A stretch of 64,000 bases of DNA, taken from assembly GCA_965116935.1 (NCBI GenBank), contig OZ220737.1:3534001-3598000 (forward strand), read 5' to 3'. Numbering within the stretch: the first letter of the stretch is position 1; the number at the start of each line of letters is the position of its first letter. Source of the stretch: VXYL01 sp965116935 (GTDB taxonomy: Bacteria; Pseudomonadota; Gammaproteobacteria; Pseudomonadales; Azotimanducaceae). A program made the position numbers and the translations under genes. Of the stretch, positions 40,716 to 51,000 are shown piece by piece. The notes below the pieces were generated by a model. The model saw only the letters and a list, made by a program, of their open reading frames with translations. It made no database searches and was not told the origin of the DNA.

Positions 40716-41507
40716 CTAATAGGGGTCTTTAGCTGGGGGCGGGGCGTTCCGTTGCCAGGGGTTCGCGCTGCCGGCCTTGGTGCGCCATCTGAGCAGGTAG
40801 TGGGCGAGGGCATTCTCCAAGCCACCGCGTCCGTCGATGGTACGGGCGTACTCCTCGAAGTCGATGCAGGTGAAGCAGCGCGGGATTTCCAGCTTCTCCT
40901 GCGACTTGGAGGGGGTCACGAGAAAGAGTTCGGGCTCGGCGTCGGCGAATGTCGGGTTCGCACGGGATTTGGAGAACGCCCCGCTTTTGCCGGTCAGGCC
41001 GGGTTTCTGATCTTCCATTTTCAGGTTCTTGAAGTCGCAAGGAACGTACATCGCGCCGGCTTCATGCAGTCGCCAGATTAGGTGCGCGTACTTCCGCGCC
41101 TCTGAGCTTGCGTTCGCGATTTTGCGAACTGCGTCCATGATGTTCTTGCCGGAGTGGCATTTGGAGACTGCGGCCATCTTCATTAGCTGGGCTTTGTCCA
41201 ATGACGCGACGTCGGTCTTCAACTCGACGAGGAAGACACGGCCGGATTGCTTGCTCCACACGGCGAAGTCCACATTGAAGGACTGGTTGTCCTTTGCGCC
41301 TTTACGAAGCGACATCGGTAGGAGGTGGTAGGCGATAGGGAACTCGGGAATGACCTGGAGGTCGTCTTCGGGGATGCCGGTGCGTGCCGAAAGCACCGTC
41401 GGAAGGGTCAGCCCGAACAGCACGTCCACATGCTGCTCCAGGCGATACTTCGGCAGGTGCCGCCACTGATCGAGTTGGTCGAGGACGGTGAGGTGAGGAT
41501 CGGGCAT
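40716..41507 (-). CDS. Predicted PD-(D/E)XK nuclease A
   Basis: A 263-residue protein. VIPEFPI (Glu55), NVDFAVWS (Asp80) and VFLVELKTD (Glu95-x-Lys97) give the E...D...ExK set of PD-(D/E)XK nucleases. A helical C-terminus with Pro/Trp ends the protein. No named family. The 5' end (about 30 codons) and its upstream flank occur again at 43505-43593 in a broken copy with GTG instead of ATG. So it was probably part of the same duplicated module as nuclease B and the methyltransferase (see findings). Confidence 0.6.
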   Translation of the reverse strand: MPDPHLTVLDQLDQWRHLPKYRLEQHVDVLFGLTLPTVLSARTGIPEDDLQVIPEFPIAYHLLPMSLRKGAKDNQSFNVDFAVWSKQSGRVFLVELKTDVASLDKAQLMKMAAVSKCHSGKNIMDAVRKIANASSEARKYAHLIWRLHEAGAMYVPCDFKNLKMEDQKPGLTGKSGAFSKSRANPTFADAEPELFLVTPSKSQEKLEIPRCFTCIDFEEYARTIDGRGGLENALAHYLLRWRTKAGSANPWQRNAPPPAKDPY

Positions 41508-41912
41508 AGGTGTGCGCCCTTTGGTTAGCGGTTGGTGGGGACGGTAACAGGCGCTGGCTTCAGGTATGGTGCGATGGCACTAGTCACGGATCGAGCAACC
41601 CCGTCCCGCCGCGCGCCCCGTGGGCTCGCGTGCCTCTCTGGAGGATGGCCGATTTTCGGCGCCGAAAGGGCGTTCCGGACGCTAGGCGCCGTCGCAACGA
41701 GAAGCACGCCTATTGGCGCGTTAGGGACGGCAGGATGCCTTCCCTCCGAAGACCGTCGACGAGCTGCTAGAACGGCAGGAGCGCGTGGCGGAGTTCGATC
41801 TGCTGACCGCTGGGGTGGCGTGCGTGATCGCTTGAGAACCTCTGAACGGGCCCGATGGGCGGTTCTGCGCGGGGTTTGCCGACGAGGGCGGGGTTATTCT
41901 TTGGTGCTTCTT
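41420..41912. repeat. Left copy of an approximately 490-base duplication
   Basis: Sequence from the 5' end of nuclease A, through its upstream flank and a decayed R1 element (about 41628-41757), to the 3' end of a nuclease-B copy. It is paralleled by 43505-43996. By eye roughly 80-85% identical with short indels. Confidence 0.8.
41767..41912 (-). pseudogene. 3' remnant of a nuclease-B gene
   Basis: About 48 codons (reading EAPKNNPALVGKPR..., ending FSSDHARHPSGQQIELRHAL then LPF and stop) match the C-terminus of the intact gene at 43849, where the last residues are LLPL. Upstream sequence of the gene is missing; at about 41912 unrelated sequence begins. Confidence 0.75.
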
Positions 41913-42021
41913 CCCGTCTTGGCCTGTTCGGGAGTTGGGCGAACTTCGTTCGCCAATCGGGCCCCTCCTAGTTGCCCTGTGTGATAGAGTCGCAAGACCA
42001 TTCGTGCGGCTGGCTGAACGC

Positions 42022-42237
42022 ATGCGTAGTTCCCAATGGACAGCGATCATCTCGCAAGACGAGGGCTGGTGGATCGGTTGGATTGCAGAGGTGCCGGGCG
42101 TCAATGCCCAAGAGCGCACCCGTGCGGCATTGCTGGAGTCCCTAACGGAGGTCCTCCAGGAGGCACTGGAAATGAACCGGAATGATGCCTTTGCGGTCGC
42201 GCACCACAGTTGCGAGCGAGTGACTTTGGCGGTCTAA
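42022..42237 (+). CDS. HicB-like antitoxin-type protein
   Basis: A 71-residue protein, WTAIISQDEGWWIGWIAEVPGV...TRAALLESLTEVLQEALEM: the RNase-H-like HicB fold without the C-terminal DNA-binding domain. HicB neutralises HicA. Its stop overlaps by three bases the stop of the HicA-like gene on the other strand, so the pair is tail-to-tail, not the usual operon. ATG 42022 without a clear ribosome site. Confidence 0.75.
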   Translation: MRSSQWTAIISQDEGWWIGWIAEVPGVNAQERTRAALLESLTEVLQEALEMNRNDAFAVAHHSCERVTLAV

Positions 42238-42437
42238 CCCGACTTGCGGGGTACGACCTCGGAAACGCCAAGGTCGCGGCAGATTTTGTTTGCAAGCAGC
42301 TTCGGTATCTCCTGATGTCGAGGGACAGAGGAACGCTCATTGGTGGCGTCGTTCACCCACCACTCGTGATTGCCGCCCTGCCGCAGAAGGCGGCAGCCTT
42401 GAGCATTCAGGTGCTTGCGGAGGGCGCGGCGCTTCAC
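42234..42437 (-). CDS. HicA-type mRNA-interferase toxin
   Basis: A 67-residue HicA: KRRALRKHLNAQGCRLLRQGGNHEWWV (the G-N-H with catalytic His), then VPRHQEIPKLLANKICRDLGV. It would bind double-stranded RNA through its dsRBD-like fold and cut mRNA. GTG 42437 overlaps the stop of the gene at 42434-42982 (GTGA), so toxin translation is coupled to that gene rather than to the HicB-like one. Confidence 0.8.
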   Translation of the reverse strand: MKRRALRKHLNAQGCRLLRQGGNHEWWVNDATNERSSVPRHQEIPKLLANKICRDLGVSEVVPRKSG

Positions 42438-42982
42438 TGATCAGCCCGGTAGTCGACCGCGAGGGTCCGCGCCCACGCAATTAGGCGATTCATCTCCTCC
42501 GTAGTAGCGTCGCGTGGCACCACGAGATTGGCTAGGAAGTCGGGGCGAAACGGGTAGCTGTACGCTTGTGCAATCTGTTGGTCTTGGGGGCGTTCAGTGT
42601 CTTCGCCGACAGATTCTGGTGTGCTCTTGCGGCGGTTTGATGCCGCTGAAATCGGCTTGGCCGACGAGCGCGTCGGATACTTCCACGACGTCGGGTCGTC
42701 AAGAAACTGCAGATATGCTGCGAGTGCTCGTCGGAACTTTTGCTGGTAGTCCCTCAAGCTGCTTGGCTTCAATTCGCGCGCCTTTAAATTCCCGAAAACC
42801 TGCGTGATATGGTCAGCATCCAATGATTTAACGTCGATACTGCGCCAGTTGTCTTGGGTTCCCAAGACGCTCCGACACGCGATCGCGAGGGCCGCGGCCG
42901 TACCGGCGTTGATTAGGCCCTTCGATGCCGCCCATGCCCAATGGTCGACCAACGCTTCAGCGGACGTACTTCCCGAGTCCAT
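42434..42982 (-). CDS. Hypothetical protein with integrase SAM-like segment, coupled to HicA
   Basis: A 182-residue protein. The part SSLRDYQQKFRRALAAYLQFLDDP resembles the N-terminal core-binding (SAM-like) helices of tyrosine recombinases, but no catalytic R...H-x-x-R...Y domain follows, so it is not an active integrase. It may be a DNA-binding remnant or a regulator. A strong GGAGGAGAGAG lies upstream of ATG 42982, and the stop overlaps HicA. Bases 42983-43230 hold nothing I can name. Confidence 0.45.
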   Translation of the reverse strand: MDSGSTSAEALVDHWAWAASKGLINAGTAAALAIACRSVLGTQDNWRSIDVKSLDADHITQVFGNLKARELKPSSLRDYQQKFRRALAAYLQFLDDPTSWKYPTRSSAKPISAASNRRKSTPESVGEDTERPQDQQIAQAYSYPFRPDFLANLVVPRDATTEEMNRLIAWARTLAVDYRADQ

Positions 42983-43230
42983 CTCCAACTCTCTCTCCTC
43001 CTTTCCGACATCCGTACGTCGGACATCTGATCTACCGCGCGCATTCTGGGTTTGATGCGGCGATTCGTCAAGCAATTTTCCGAAGAAAACTGGTTAGGCT
43101 GGTTTTTCTACGGTTTTGGCCAGATTCGTCCGAGCCGGCGAGTTTTGCGCAAGCGCATGGCGAGAGCTTGCCAATACATGGTGGGTCTGGTGACCGCAGA
43201 CGAAGCTGTGGGGGCAACGCAAGGGGTGGC

Positions 43231-43508
43231 CAGCCCTCCCGCGTTAGCCGCTACACTGCGCCGCCATGATTCCTTCCACTTTGGCTGCGGAAGTTACGCG
43301 CGCGCTTGAGGACTTCCTTGCAACGGGATTCGGGCCGTCGAACCCGGCGTTTGAGTCGGTGATGGATGACTTTCTTGGCGAGGCCGACAATCTCGTCAAG
43401 GGGCCGTATCTCTCCGTCGACTTGCCGTTTCAGCACGTGAGTGAGGGCGGGGAGCCGTTTCCCGCGCTGCCGCTTGGCTTCACGCCTTGGCGGCATCAGC
43501 GCATAGCA
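43231..43508 (+). pseudogene. 5' fragment of the DUF1998 helicase gene
   Basis: The bases 43231-43508 match 48045-48322 with scattered substitutions: upstream leader, ATG (43266) and the first about 81 codons of the 2126-residue helicase, up to PWRHQRIA. At about 43505 the match changes abruptly into nuclease-A sequence. No helicase motifs remain, so the fragment is non-functional. Confidence 0.9.
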
Positions 43509-43996
43509 CATCCAGATGCTGTACTAGGCGATACTTCGGCAGGTGGCGCCACTGATCGAGTTGGTCGAGGACGGTGAGGAGAGGATCGGGCACAGGTTGC
43601 GTGCTGGTTGGTTAGCGGCTGGTGGTGACGGTAACATGCATGGGCTCGCGCTGTGGTGCGATGGCCAATTGCTGATACGAGCAACCCCGGTCCGCCGTGC
43701 GCCCCTGCGGGTTAGCGTGCTTCTCTGGGGGATGCATTTTTCGGCCGAAAGGGCGTTTCGGACCTAGTCGCCGTAGCAACAAGAGCACGCCTATCGGCGT
43801 GCTAGGGAAGGCAGGATGCCTTCCCTCCGAAGGCCCGTCGACGGGCTGCTAGAGCGGCAGGAGCGCGTGGCGGAGTTCGATCTGCTGACCGCTGGGGTGG
43901 CGTGCGTGATCGCTTGAGAACCTCTGAACCGACCCGATGGGCTGTTGTGGGCGGGGTTTGCCTACGAGGGCGGCGTTGTTCTCTGGTGCCTCTAGC
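43505..43996. repeat. Right copy of the 490-base duplication
   Basis: Matches 41420-41912: nuclease-A 5' end (43505-43593, its start changed ATG to GTG), flank, decayed R1 element (about 43712-43841), then into the intact nuclease-B gene. The offset between copies is about 2,082-2,086 bases. Confidence 0.8.
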
Positions 43997-44484
43997 GCCG
44001 CTAGCACCTTCGTGCGTGCAGTGGACGTGTTGCCGTCCAGCACGTAGCCCAACATGCAGCCGACGGGCAGGTCGGCGGCGTACTTTTCCGTCACGAAGCG
44101 CCGGACGCCGCATTGCACGTACTCGGTTGCGAGTGAGCGTAGACCGTCCTGTCTTGACACGTTTAGGCGTTTGCATTCGTAGGCTAGATAGCGGTCGCGG
44201 TCTTTGTCGAGCAGCACGGCCATGTCGATTTCGCCCTTGCTGAACGGGAGGTCCTCCGGTGTGTGCCCGAAGGGCTTGTAGTGAAATTCCAAGTAGTGGA
44301 ACAGTCGTCTTGCTTGCGAATCCTTCCAGACGATGTCCACCAGTTTGGCGGTAATCGTATCCTCGCCGGGCACGTCGGGCAGAACCTCGCGGCAAACCGG
44401 CCAAAGCGCGACGATGCGCTCCAGAAAGCGCTCGTCCAGCGTGCGGAACCGTGCGGTCCACGCACTTGCGTCGCCCTCCGACAT
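43849..44484 (-). CDS. Predicted PD-(D/E)XK nuclease B
   Basis: A 211-residue protein. SKGEIDMAVLL (Asp87) and YLAYECKRLNV (Glu103-x-Lys105) form the PD-(D/E)XK core, with Glu residues earlier (E42, E66) available for the helix. No family name. ATG 44484 overlaps the methyltransferase stop by one base (TAATG), so the two are translationally coupled and probably act together. It is likely the nuclease partner of the module. Confidence 0.72.
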   Translation of the reverse strand: MSEGDASAWTARFRTLDERFLERIVALWPVCREVLPDVPGEDTITAKLVDIVWKDSQARRLFHYLEFHYKPFGHTPEDLPFSKGEIDMAVLLDKDRDRYLAYECKRLNVSRQDGLRSLATEYVQCGVRRFVTEKYAADLPVGCMLGYVLDGNTSTARTKVLAALEAPENNAALVGKPRPQQPIGSVQRFSSDHARHPSGQQIELRHALLPL

Positions 44485-47400
44485 TAGCTTGGTTCGCTGA
44501 CTTTCCCGACTCGACCGGCGTCGTGCAACTCCGTAGCCAGTGCGTCGGCGTCGGCGATTGCTGCCGAGCGTAGCCAGAACCTCCGTTGAAGAGGCTTGAC
44601 CACGTAAAGACTGTCGCCATCGAACAGGCGGAAATCGGGCACTAGCTGGAAGTTGCCTGGCAGTTGCACGTTTAGCCGCTGTGAGAGTCGCTGCAATGCC
44701 TCGCTGACGGCGCGGCTGCTCCTTTCGTGGTACACCTCCTGGCTTTGCCGATCTACCAAGCGTAAGCGCACGAGGGCCATATCGTCGTTGCGCGCTTCAA
44801 GGCTCACGTTGACTGCGGCGTTGTCATCGAACCACGGCGACAGGCTTTCGGAGAGGGTCCGGCCGTACGCCTCTCGATTCGATTTATCTGGCTTACGCCA
44901 TAGGGCGATCGAAGTGCCTTTGCTGGGTTGCACGTTTGGGATGATCTCGTTCACGCCGTCTTCGACCAAGGCAATCTCCTCCTTGCCTAAGCCAAAGTAG
45001 CGGTAGCAGAGATCGTCGAGCTGGCGAAGCACGTCCTCGCTTGTTCCTGGGACAAGCTCGCGCTTCCGCACCACTGCCCGTTGCTCATCAAGAAATGCGA
45101 CGAGTTCGCCGGCCGCGGAAGCGCTCGCGCCGTCCATGTGCTCCGGCAATGGAAATGGGAGGCGGAGCAGCTCTACCTGCCGCACTACCGGTCTCTCCGC
45201 GCCGAACGAGGACGTGTCGTGAAACGCAAACCAAAGCAGCAGCTTGCTGTTCATCAATGCCGCAAGGAGCTTGCCCAGGTGTGCATCCTGCGCTGGCACG
45301 GAGATCGCCGAGATGATGTGTTCGAATGTCAGCGGGTCTTCTACGTAAGAGGCCCGCAGCCGCATCTGTCTTGTGGCGCTCAATCCCTGCGGCACGAGCA
45401 CCCGGGGGCCGTCGAAGCCTCGTTCGAAGCCATTGCGATGCACCAAACCATCGTATTCGTCCTTGAAAGGCCGCAACCCCCGACAATCTTGGACGAGCAT
45501 ACGGAACGCGCCAATCGGTAGGTATGGAGCCGTACGGATTGCCTTGCTACGTTCCCTGCTGTGGCCCTCCTTGCCAAAGAGTGTCTCGCTGACCGGCTTG
45601 AAGCCGTTGCCGACGACCCACCGGTTGGCAAATGAGTCGATCGTGCGATACACCTTTCCGTATTCGAGGACCAAGTCGTTGAGCGACGGCAGTGCTGCTA
45701 GGTATCCGAAGAGCTTTGCGTCGGGATCGTTCATCCACAGGCGCCGCTTGAACACGAACGGATCCTCGGCGAGCTGGCGGGACGATACCGAGCCCTTGTC
45801 TGCGCTACGCAGGGTGATTACGCGCCCCATGCGCAGGTTCAGGTCGGCCTTTGGCGTCCAGTAGTCGAAGCGGTATCCGTGCGCGCCCTCGCTGCCCGGG
45901 CTGAGGATCATCAGCGCGGCCGGCCTCACGGCGCTGTCGAATAGCTGGAAACGCAGATCCGCGAAGTTCACGACACGCAGCAGTCGCGCTGTTTCCGCGA
46001 GTTGGCGTCGAGCCGCCACCGCATCCTTGCTTTGGTTATGCAGAAAGCCCATGGCCGGTAGCAAAAACCCCACCACGCCGCACTCTCGCAAGTGCCGCAG
46101 GGCTTTCCAGGTGAACGCCCATGCCTCCTCGTTCTCGGGCATTGGCAAGCTGTGGTCGTTGCACCATGCGATCGACCGCCGCTCTGGTTCTCGGCGGCTG
46201 GTCCAGGGCGGGTTGCCTACCACTACGTCTGTCTTGAGGTCTTCCTCCGGCACATCGAAGAAGTCCTCCGCTCGGAGCGTGCGCCCCCAGAGTGGAGGAA
46301 GCAGCCTGCCTTGCTTCATGAGACGACGGATGTCGGGTGGCTTCACCTCCTGCAACAGCGCCACATAGAGCGAGAACACCGTCACCCGAACTGCGCTGGC
46401 CTCGATGTCGAGGCCTTGCAATCTCGCCAGCATCGCCAAGAGGCTGCCCCACGGGATGGTTCTCGACCGATGACCCCGACGCCAACTTTCGCAGAGGCGC
46501 TGGAACAGCCGGACTAGGTGAATCCCTGACCCACATGCCGGATCCAGGAAGGTGCCCTGTGTCCTCGTCTTCTCCGGCACCGTGTCCCACAGCGCGGATA
46601 TCGCCGTGTCGGCCAGGAACATCGGCGTGTAGTAGGCGCCCTTCTTTCTGCGCTCGTCCTTGCTACGCCGGCCGAGGAAGCGGTCGTAAACCGCGCTGAC
46701 TAGCTCAATGGGCATGTATTTGAAATCGTAGCCCCACAGCCGCAGTTGGTCTCCGCCGCCTTGGCGCATCTCGACGCGACCGCTGCGAAACCTCGCCAGC
46801 GTCGTCAGGTGTGCGGGCAAGACGCGTTCGGGCGGCGCTTCCGCATCAAAGGCACATGGCGCAACGAACAGGTCTCCGTTGAAGTCCTTGCGCAGTCGCT
46901 CGAGCAGGCCGAGGAGCAACGTGTCGTCCTCAGCACTCAGAATGGCATCGAACGAGTCTGCAACTCCATCGGTGGCCTCCTGCAGGTACTCCGGCAGCAC
47001 GATGCCACGGTCTTCCAAATAGGCGATGAACATGGTCTGTATGAGCAGCGCCTGCGCGCCGTCCGCGCTCAACCCGTCGCGCCGAAGAGTTGCGTGCGCC
47101 GCCGTCAGGTTGTCGAGCAGAACCTGGTCGATCCGCTCGTCGGGTCGGAAGTAGTCGGCATGCTCCTCCAGCAGCCGACCGGACTCGGCCGCGTATAGGA
47201 GGTTCTTGAGGTCGAATGCGTTCGCGATCACGTGCAGTTGCTGGATGAGGCATTCTGTTTCCCAAATACCCTCGTCTTGGAAGGGCTTGCGCGCCAGCGA
47301 GAATGCCCTCACGGTGTTGGCCGCCAGCACGAGGAGGAGTGTGGCCAGCCCCTGGTTCCACAGCGCGCCGTGCAGGTCGAGTACCTGCTTCCGGTCGTAT

Positions 47401-47612
47401 TCGTCGAGCTCCACGATGACGACAGTCGGCACGTCTTGGATGCAGAACACGCCGGATGCGCCCAAGTCCCGAAGCGTCGTGCGGATCGCGCCTGCATGGG
47501 CGCCCGTGCCCACGTCTTGAGCGTCCTCGTACAGTTCTGGCGCGGTGCGCGAAGATAGCTCGAGCCGCGCCTTCCACTCGGCGCTTAGCGGCGGGCTTTG
47601 CAGTTCGGTCAT
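44484..47612 (-). CDS. N6-adenine DNA methyltransferase (Eco57I-like)
   Basis: A 1042-residue methyltransferase. N-terminal helical part (about 1-320), YYTPMFLADT, motif I LDPACGSG (about 357-363), motif IV VVGNPPW (about 467-470), followed by about 450 residues that can hold target recognition. Some nuclease-like sequence may be in the first 120 residues (VVIVELDEYDRKQ), but it is not convincing. It would mark host DNA for the module. ATG 47612 (MTELQSPP) is preferred; ATG 47621 is close by. The gene diverges from the helicase across a 467-base gap. Confidence 0.86.
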   Translation of the reverse strand: MTELQSPPLSAEWKARLELSSRTAPELYEDAQDVGTGAHAGAIRTTLRDLGASGVFCIQDVPTVVIVELDEYDRKQVLDLHGALWNQGLATLLLVLAANTVRAFSLARKPFQDEGIWETECLIQQLHVIANAFDLKNLLYAAESGRLLEEHADYFRPDERIDQVLLDNLTAAHATLRRDGLSADGAQALLIQTMFIAYLEDRGIVLPEYLQEATDGVADSFDAILSAEDDTLLLGLLERLRKDFNGDLFVAPCAFDAEAPPERVLPAHLTTLARFRSGRVEMRQGGGDQLRLWGYDFKYMPIELVSAVYDRFLGRRSKDERRKKGAYYTPMFLADTAISALWDTVPEKTRTQGTFLDPACGSGIHLVRLFQRLCESWRRGHRSRTIPWGSLLAMLARLQGLDIEASAVRVTVFSLYVALLQEVKPPDIRRLMKQGRLLPPLWGRTLRAEDFFDVPEEDLKTDVVVGNPPWTSRREPERRSIAWCNDHSLPMPENEEAWAFTWKALRHLRECGVVGFLLPAMGFLHNQSKDAVAARRQLAETARLLRVVNFADLRFQLFDSAVRPAALMILSPGSEGAHGYRFDYWTPKADLNLRMGRVITLRSADKGSVSSRQLAEDPFVFKRRLWMNDPDAKLFGYLAALPSLNDLVLEYGKVYRTIDSFANRWVVGNGFKPVSETLFGKEGHSRERSKAIRTAPYLPIGAFRMLVQDCRGLRPFKDEYDGLVHRNGFERGFDGPRVLVPQGLSATRQMRLRASYVEDPLTFEHIISAISVPAQDAHLGKLLAALMNSKLLLWFAFHDTSSFGAERPVVRQVELLRLPFPLPEHMDGASASAAGELVAFLDEQRAVVRKRELVPGTSEDVLRQLDDLCYRYFGLGKEEIALVEDGVNEIIPNVQPSKGTSIALWRKPDKSNREAYGRTLSESLSPWFDDNAAVNVSLEARNDDMALVRLRLVDRQSQEVYHERSSRAVSEALQRLSQRLNVQLPGNFQLVPDFRLFDGDSLYVVKPLQRRFWLRSAAIADADALATELHDAGRVGKVSEPS

Positions 47613-47821
47613 GCCGGACATCCCACGCCAACGCAAGCGGCCAGAATTCTAGCCCCGTTCATTCGGCTAGCCTTGCGCGTCATTCCATGTCCCAGCGAAA
47701 CAACCCTAGGACGTGTGTGCACACGCGTCAACGATGCCTCCTGTGCTCTCGCCTAGCCGCAGCGTAAAATATGGTTTTTCATACAGCATTTGTCAAGGTG
47801 GCAGCCGGTCATGCGGCTCGC

Positions 47822-47962
47822 TCTTGGAGGGAAGGCATTCTGCCTTCTCTGTGGGTCGCAAGGCACGCCCGGTGGGCCGTTCCAGCCGGAGTCTGGGCTT
47901 AATGGCGAAACGCGCGCCTATCGGCACGCCAGAAGGGCGAGACGCCCTCCCTCCGAGAGCCG
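47822..47962. repeat. R1/R2 hybrid element in the divergent promoter gap
   Basis: Left arm CTTGGAGGGAAGGCATTCTG as in R1; right arm AGGGCGAGACGCCCTCCCTC as in R2; centre with TATCGGCACGCC. It lies between the methyltransferase and helicase starts (gap 47613-48079). The remaining gap holds no gene; a TACACT at 48066 could be a -10 box only eight bases before the helicase ATG. Confidence 0.7.
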
Positions 47963-48079
47963 TCTAGTCTGACAGAGCTGCCAAAGGCAACAGCGTGAAC
48001 GCGCCCTGGTTGGATCGCTCCCCAAGACGCGAGGCGCAGCCATCCAGCCCTCCCGCGTTAGCCGCTACACTGCGCCGCC

Positions 48080-51000
48080 ATGATTCCTTCCACTTTGGCT
48101 GCGGAAGTCACGCGGGCGCTTGAGGACTTCCTTGCTACCGGGTTTGGGCCGTCGAATCCGGCGTTCGAGTCGGTGATGGATGACTTTCTTGGCGAGGCGG
48201 ACAATCTCGTCAAGGGGCCGTATCTCTCCGTCGACTTGCCGTTTCAGCACGCGAGTGAGGGCGGGGAGCCGTTTCCCGCGCTGCCGCTTGGCTTCACGCC
48301 TTGGCGGCATCAGCGCATTGCATTTGAGCGATTGCGGGGCGGCAAGTCCACGATCGTGGCGACGGGCACTGGGTCGGGGAAGACGGAGTGCTTTCTCTAT
48401 CCGATTCTCGAGCACTGTTTGGCGCAGGCTGGCACGCCCGGTGTGAAGGCCATTCTGGTTTATCCGATGAACGCGCTGGCGACGGACCAGGCGGGGCGGA
48501 TCGCTCGGCTCATCCACGGCACGGAAGCGCTGCGCGGCAAGGTGAGTGCGGGGCTGTATGTGGGTGAGACCGGCGCTTCGCCAAGAGAGCGCATGACGGA
48601 GGCGCATCTCGTCGAGAACCGGGATGCGTTGCGGGAGCGGCCGCCGGACATCCTGCTCACCAACTACAAGATGCTCGACCTGTTGCTCACCCGGCCCGTG
48701 GATTTTCCCCTTTGGCGGCACAACCAGGCTGGCACGTTGCGCTTTCTGGTGGTGGATGAACTGCACACGTTCGATGGCGCCCAAGGCACAGACCTCGCCT
48801 GCCTCGTGCGTCGACTTCGGACGCGCTTGCAGGCCAATCAGGATTTGGTCTGCGTTGGCACGTCCGCCACCTTGGGTGGAGAGGAGAGTCGCGAGCAGAT
48901 CATCGGCTATGCGTCGTCGCTGTTTCATCAGCCCTTCGCCGCGGATGCCATCGTTGGGGAGACGCGGCAGGGGATCGATGAGTTCCTGGGCGACGCCCTG
49001 ACCAATGAGCACCTCGCGCCCTGGCCAGACCTTGCCGAGCGTGTCGATCCGAGTCGCTATCAGAATGCCGACGCCTATGTGCGGGCCCAGCACGAGGTGT
49101 TCTTCGGTGAGGACGCGCCTGAGGATTTCCATACCCCGGCGGGCAGAGTCGCGCTTGGCGAGCGGCTTCGCGAACACGCGGCGTTCGTCAACTTGCTTCG
49201 AGTGCTGAGCGCCGCGCACCCCACCCCGGTAACGGACGTGCTCGCGCGCCTGAAGCGAAGCTTGCGGGTCTCGAGCGCGAGCGAGGCAATGAATGTCCTC
49301 AATGCCCTGTGTGCGCTCATCTCCACAGCGCGTGGCGAGGGCGGAACGGCAGATGGGAGTGGTGATGCATCCGCGGCAACATCCCTGCCGCCTTTCCTCA
49401 CCGTAAAGCTGCACCTTTGGGTGCGCGAGTTGCGCCGCATGGTGTGCAGCGTGTGGGATGAATCCGAAATACCGGTGGATGCAAACGCTGGGGAGGCCGA
49501 TGCACCCCCTGTGCCAGCCCAGCCGAGCCGCCACCGCCTGCGCTACTCCGATGATCTGAAACCGGACGAAGACTTCGTGCATCTCCCCTTGGTGCAGTGT
49601 CGCGAATGCCACGTCACCGCCTGGGCCGCGGTGAAGCGCCCGGGCGAGACCAGGGTGGACCAGGACTTGCGCGTCTTCTACAACCGCTTCTTCCTGCGCG
49701 ACCCGGAAGTGCTGTTCCTGTTCCCGTTGGCCGATGGCGAGAAACGGCCGCAAGGCGTGCGCGGCGAGGAGTTATCGATCTGCGGTGCTTGCGGCACGCT
49801 TGGAGAGGCGCCGTCCGGCACTTGTCGGGCGTGTGGCAGCACCGCCGTCGTGCCCGTCTTCCAGCCGCACTCCGTAGCTGTCGGCAAGGCAGGGAGACGC
49901 CCCGAACTCAGCCGCGATTGCCCCCACTGCCAAGCCCGCGAAGCGCTCATCATCCTGGGTGCCCGGGCGTCAAGCCTCCTCAGCACTGGCCTCGCCCAAC
50001 TGTTCGCATCACACCACAACGACGATCGCAAGGTGATCGCCTTTTCCGACAACGTGCAGGATGCCGCCCATCGCGGCTCCTTCTTTGCTGCCCGCACTTG
50101 GCGCAACAGCGTGCGTATGGCGATGGCGCAGGTGTTGGAACAGCACGACGGCATCTCCTTGGCGGAGTTGCCGGACCGGGTCGTGGACTGGTGGAGCGAC
50201 ACGGCAGGCAATCCCCAGGCATTCGACGAGAAGCGCTTCAGCGAGTTCATTGCGCCCGACAAGATGTGGTGGCGAGAGTTTGAGGCAATGCGCGAGAACG
50301 GCAGCGTTGCCCAAGGTTCTGACCTCCTTGAGAGGGTCAAGCGCCGCCTGCGCTGGGACACGCACGCGGAACTCACTTTCGCCGGATCCATCGGACGTAC
50401 CCTCGAACGTACGCAGACGGCGGCGGTGGGATTCGACCCCGCCGCAGTCGCCCACGCCTGCGACACGCTACTGATGAAGATTCGAGAGGGCTTCGGGGAG
50501 TTGCGCGAGGTGCAAGAGGTGCACGTGCGCAGCTTGGTCATGGGCGTGCTGCGGCGCATGAAGGATCGCGGGGCGGTCGAGAACCCGATGCTCGGCGGCT
50601 ATCTGCGAAGTGGCGGCAATCCCTTTGCCATAAGGGATCGTGCGCTGCAGAACTTCGGTCCGCGCTCTGGGCTGCCGGTGTTTCCCGCGCCCATGGGCGA
50701 TGACCGCGGCGTGGAGGCCATCACCAGCCGGCGCAAGAGCTGGTACCAAACCTGGGTGGAGAAGGTGTTGTCGCCAGTGCACCCGTTGGCGGCCACCAGC
50801 AACGCCGGAGACATCCTTCGGACGGTGATGACCGCTTTGGTTGGTGCGGGGCTGGCACGAGCGCTTCCGGCGCGCAATTCGGAGGTTTGGGCGCTCGATC
50901 CAGAACGGCTCTACGTCACCCCAAATGCGGTCTCGATGGAGGGACCCCACGCCAAACGTCCGCTCGTGGTTCCGGTTCGCGAGGCGCCCTTGTGGCAAGA

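Noticed and set aside
42434..42982. Tyrosine integrase
   Set aside because: A SAM-like helical region is present but the catalytic R...H-x-x-R...Y domain is missing at this length.
48065..48080. Leaderless promoter of the DUF1998 helicase
   Set aside because: A TACACT is placed close to the ATG and is kept in the broken copy, but no -35 is convincing, so it is not listed as a feature.
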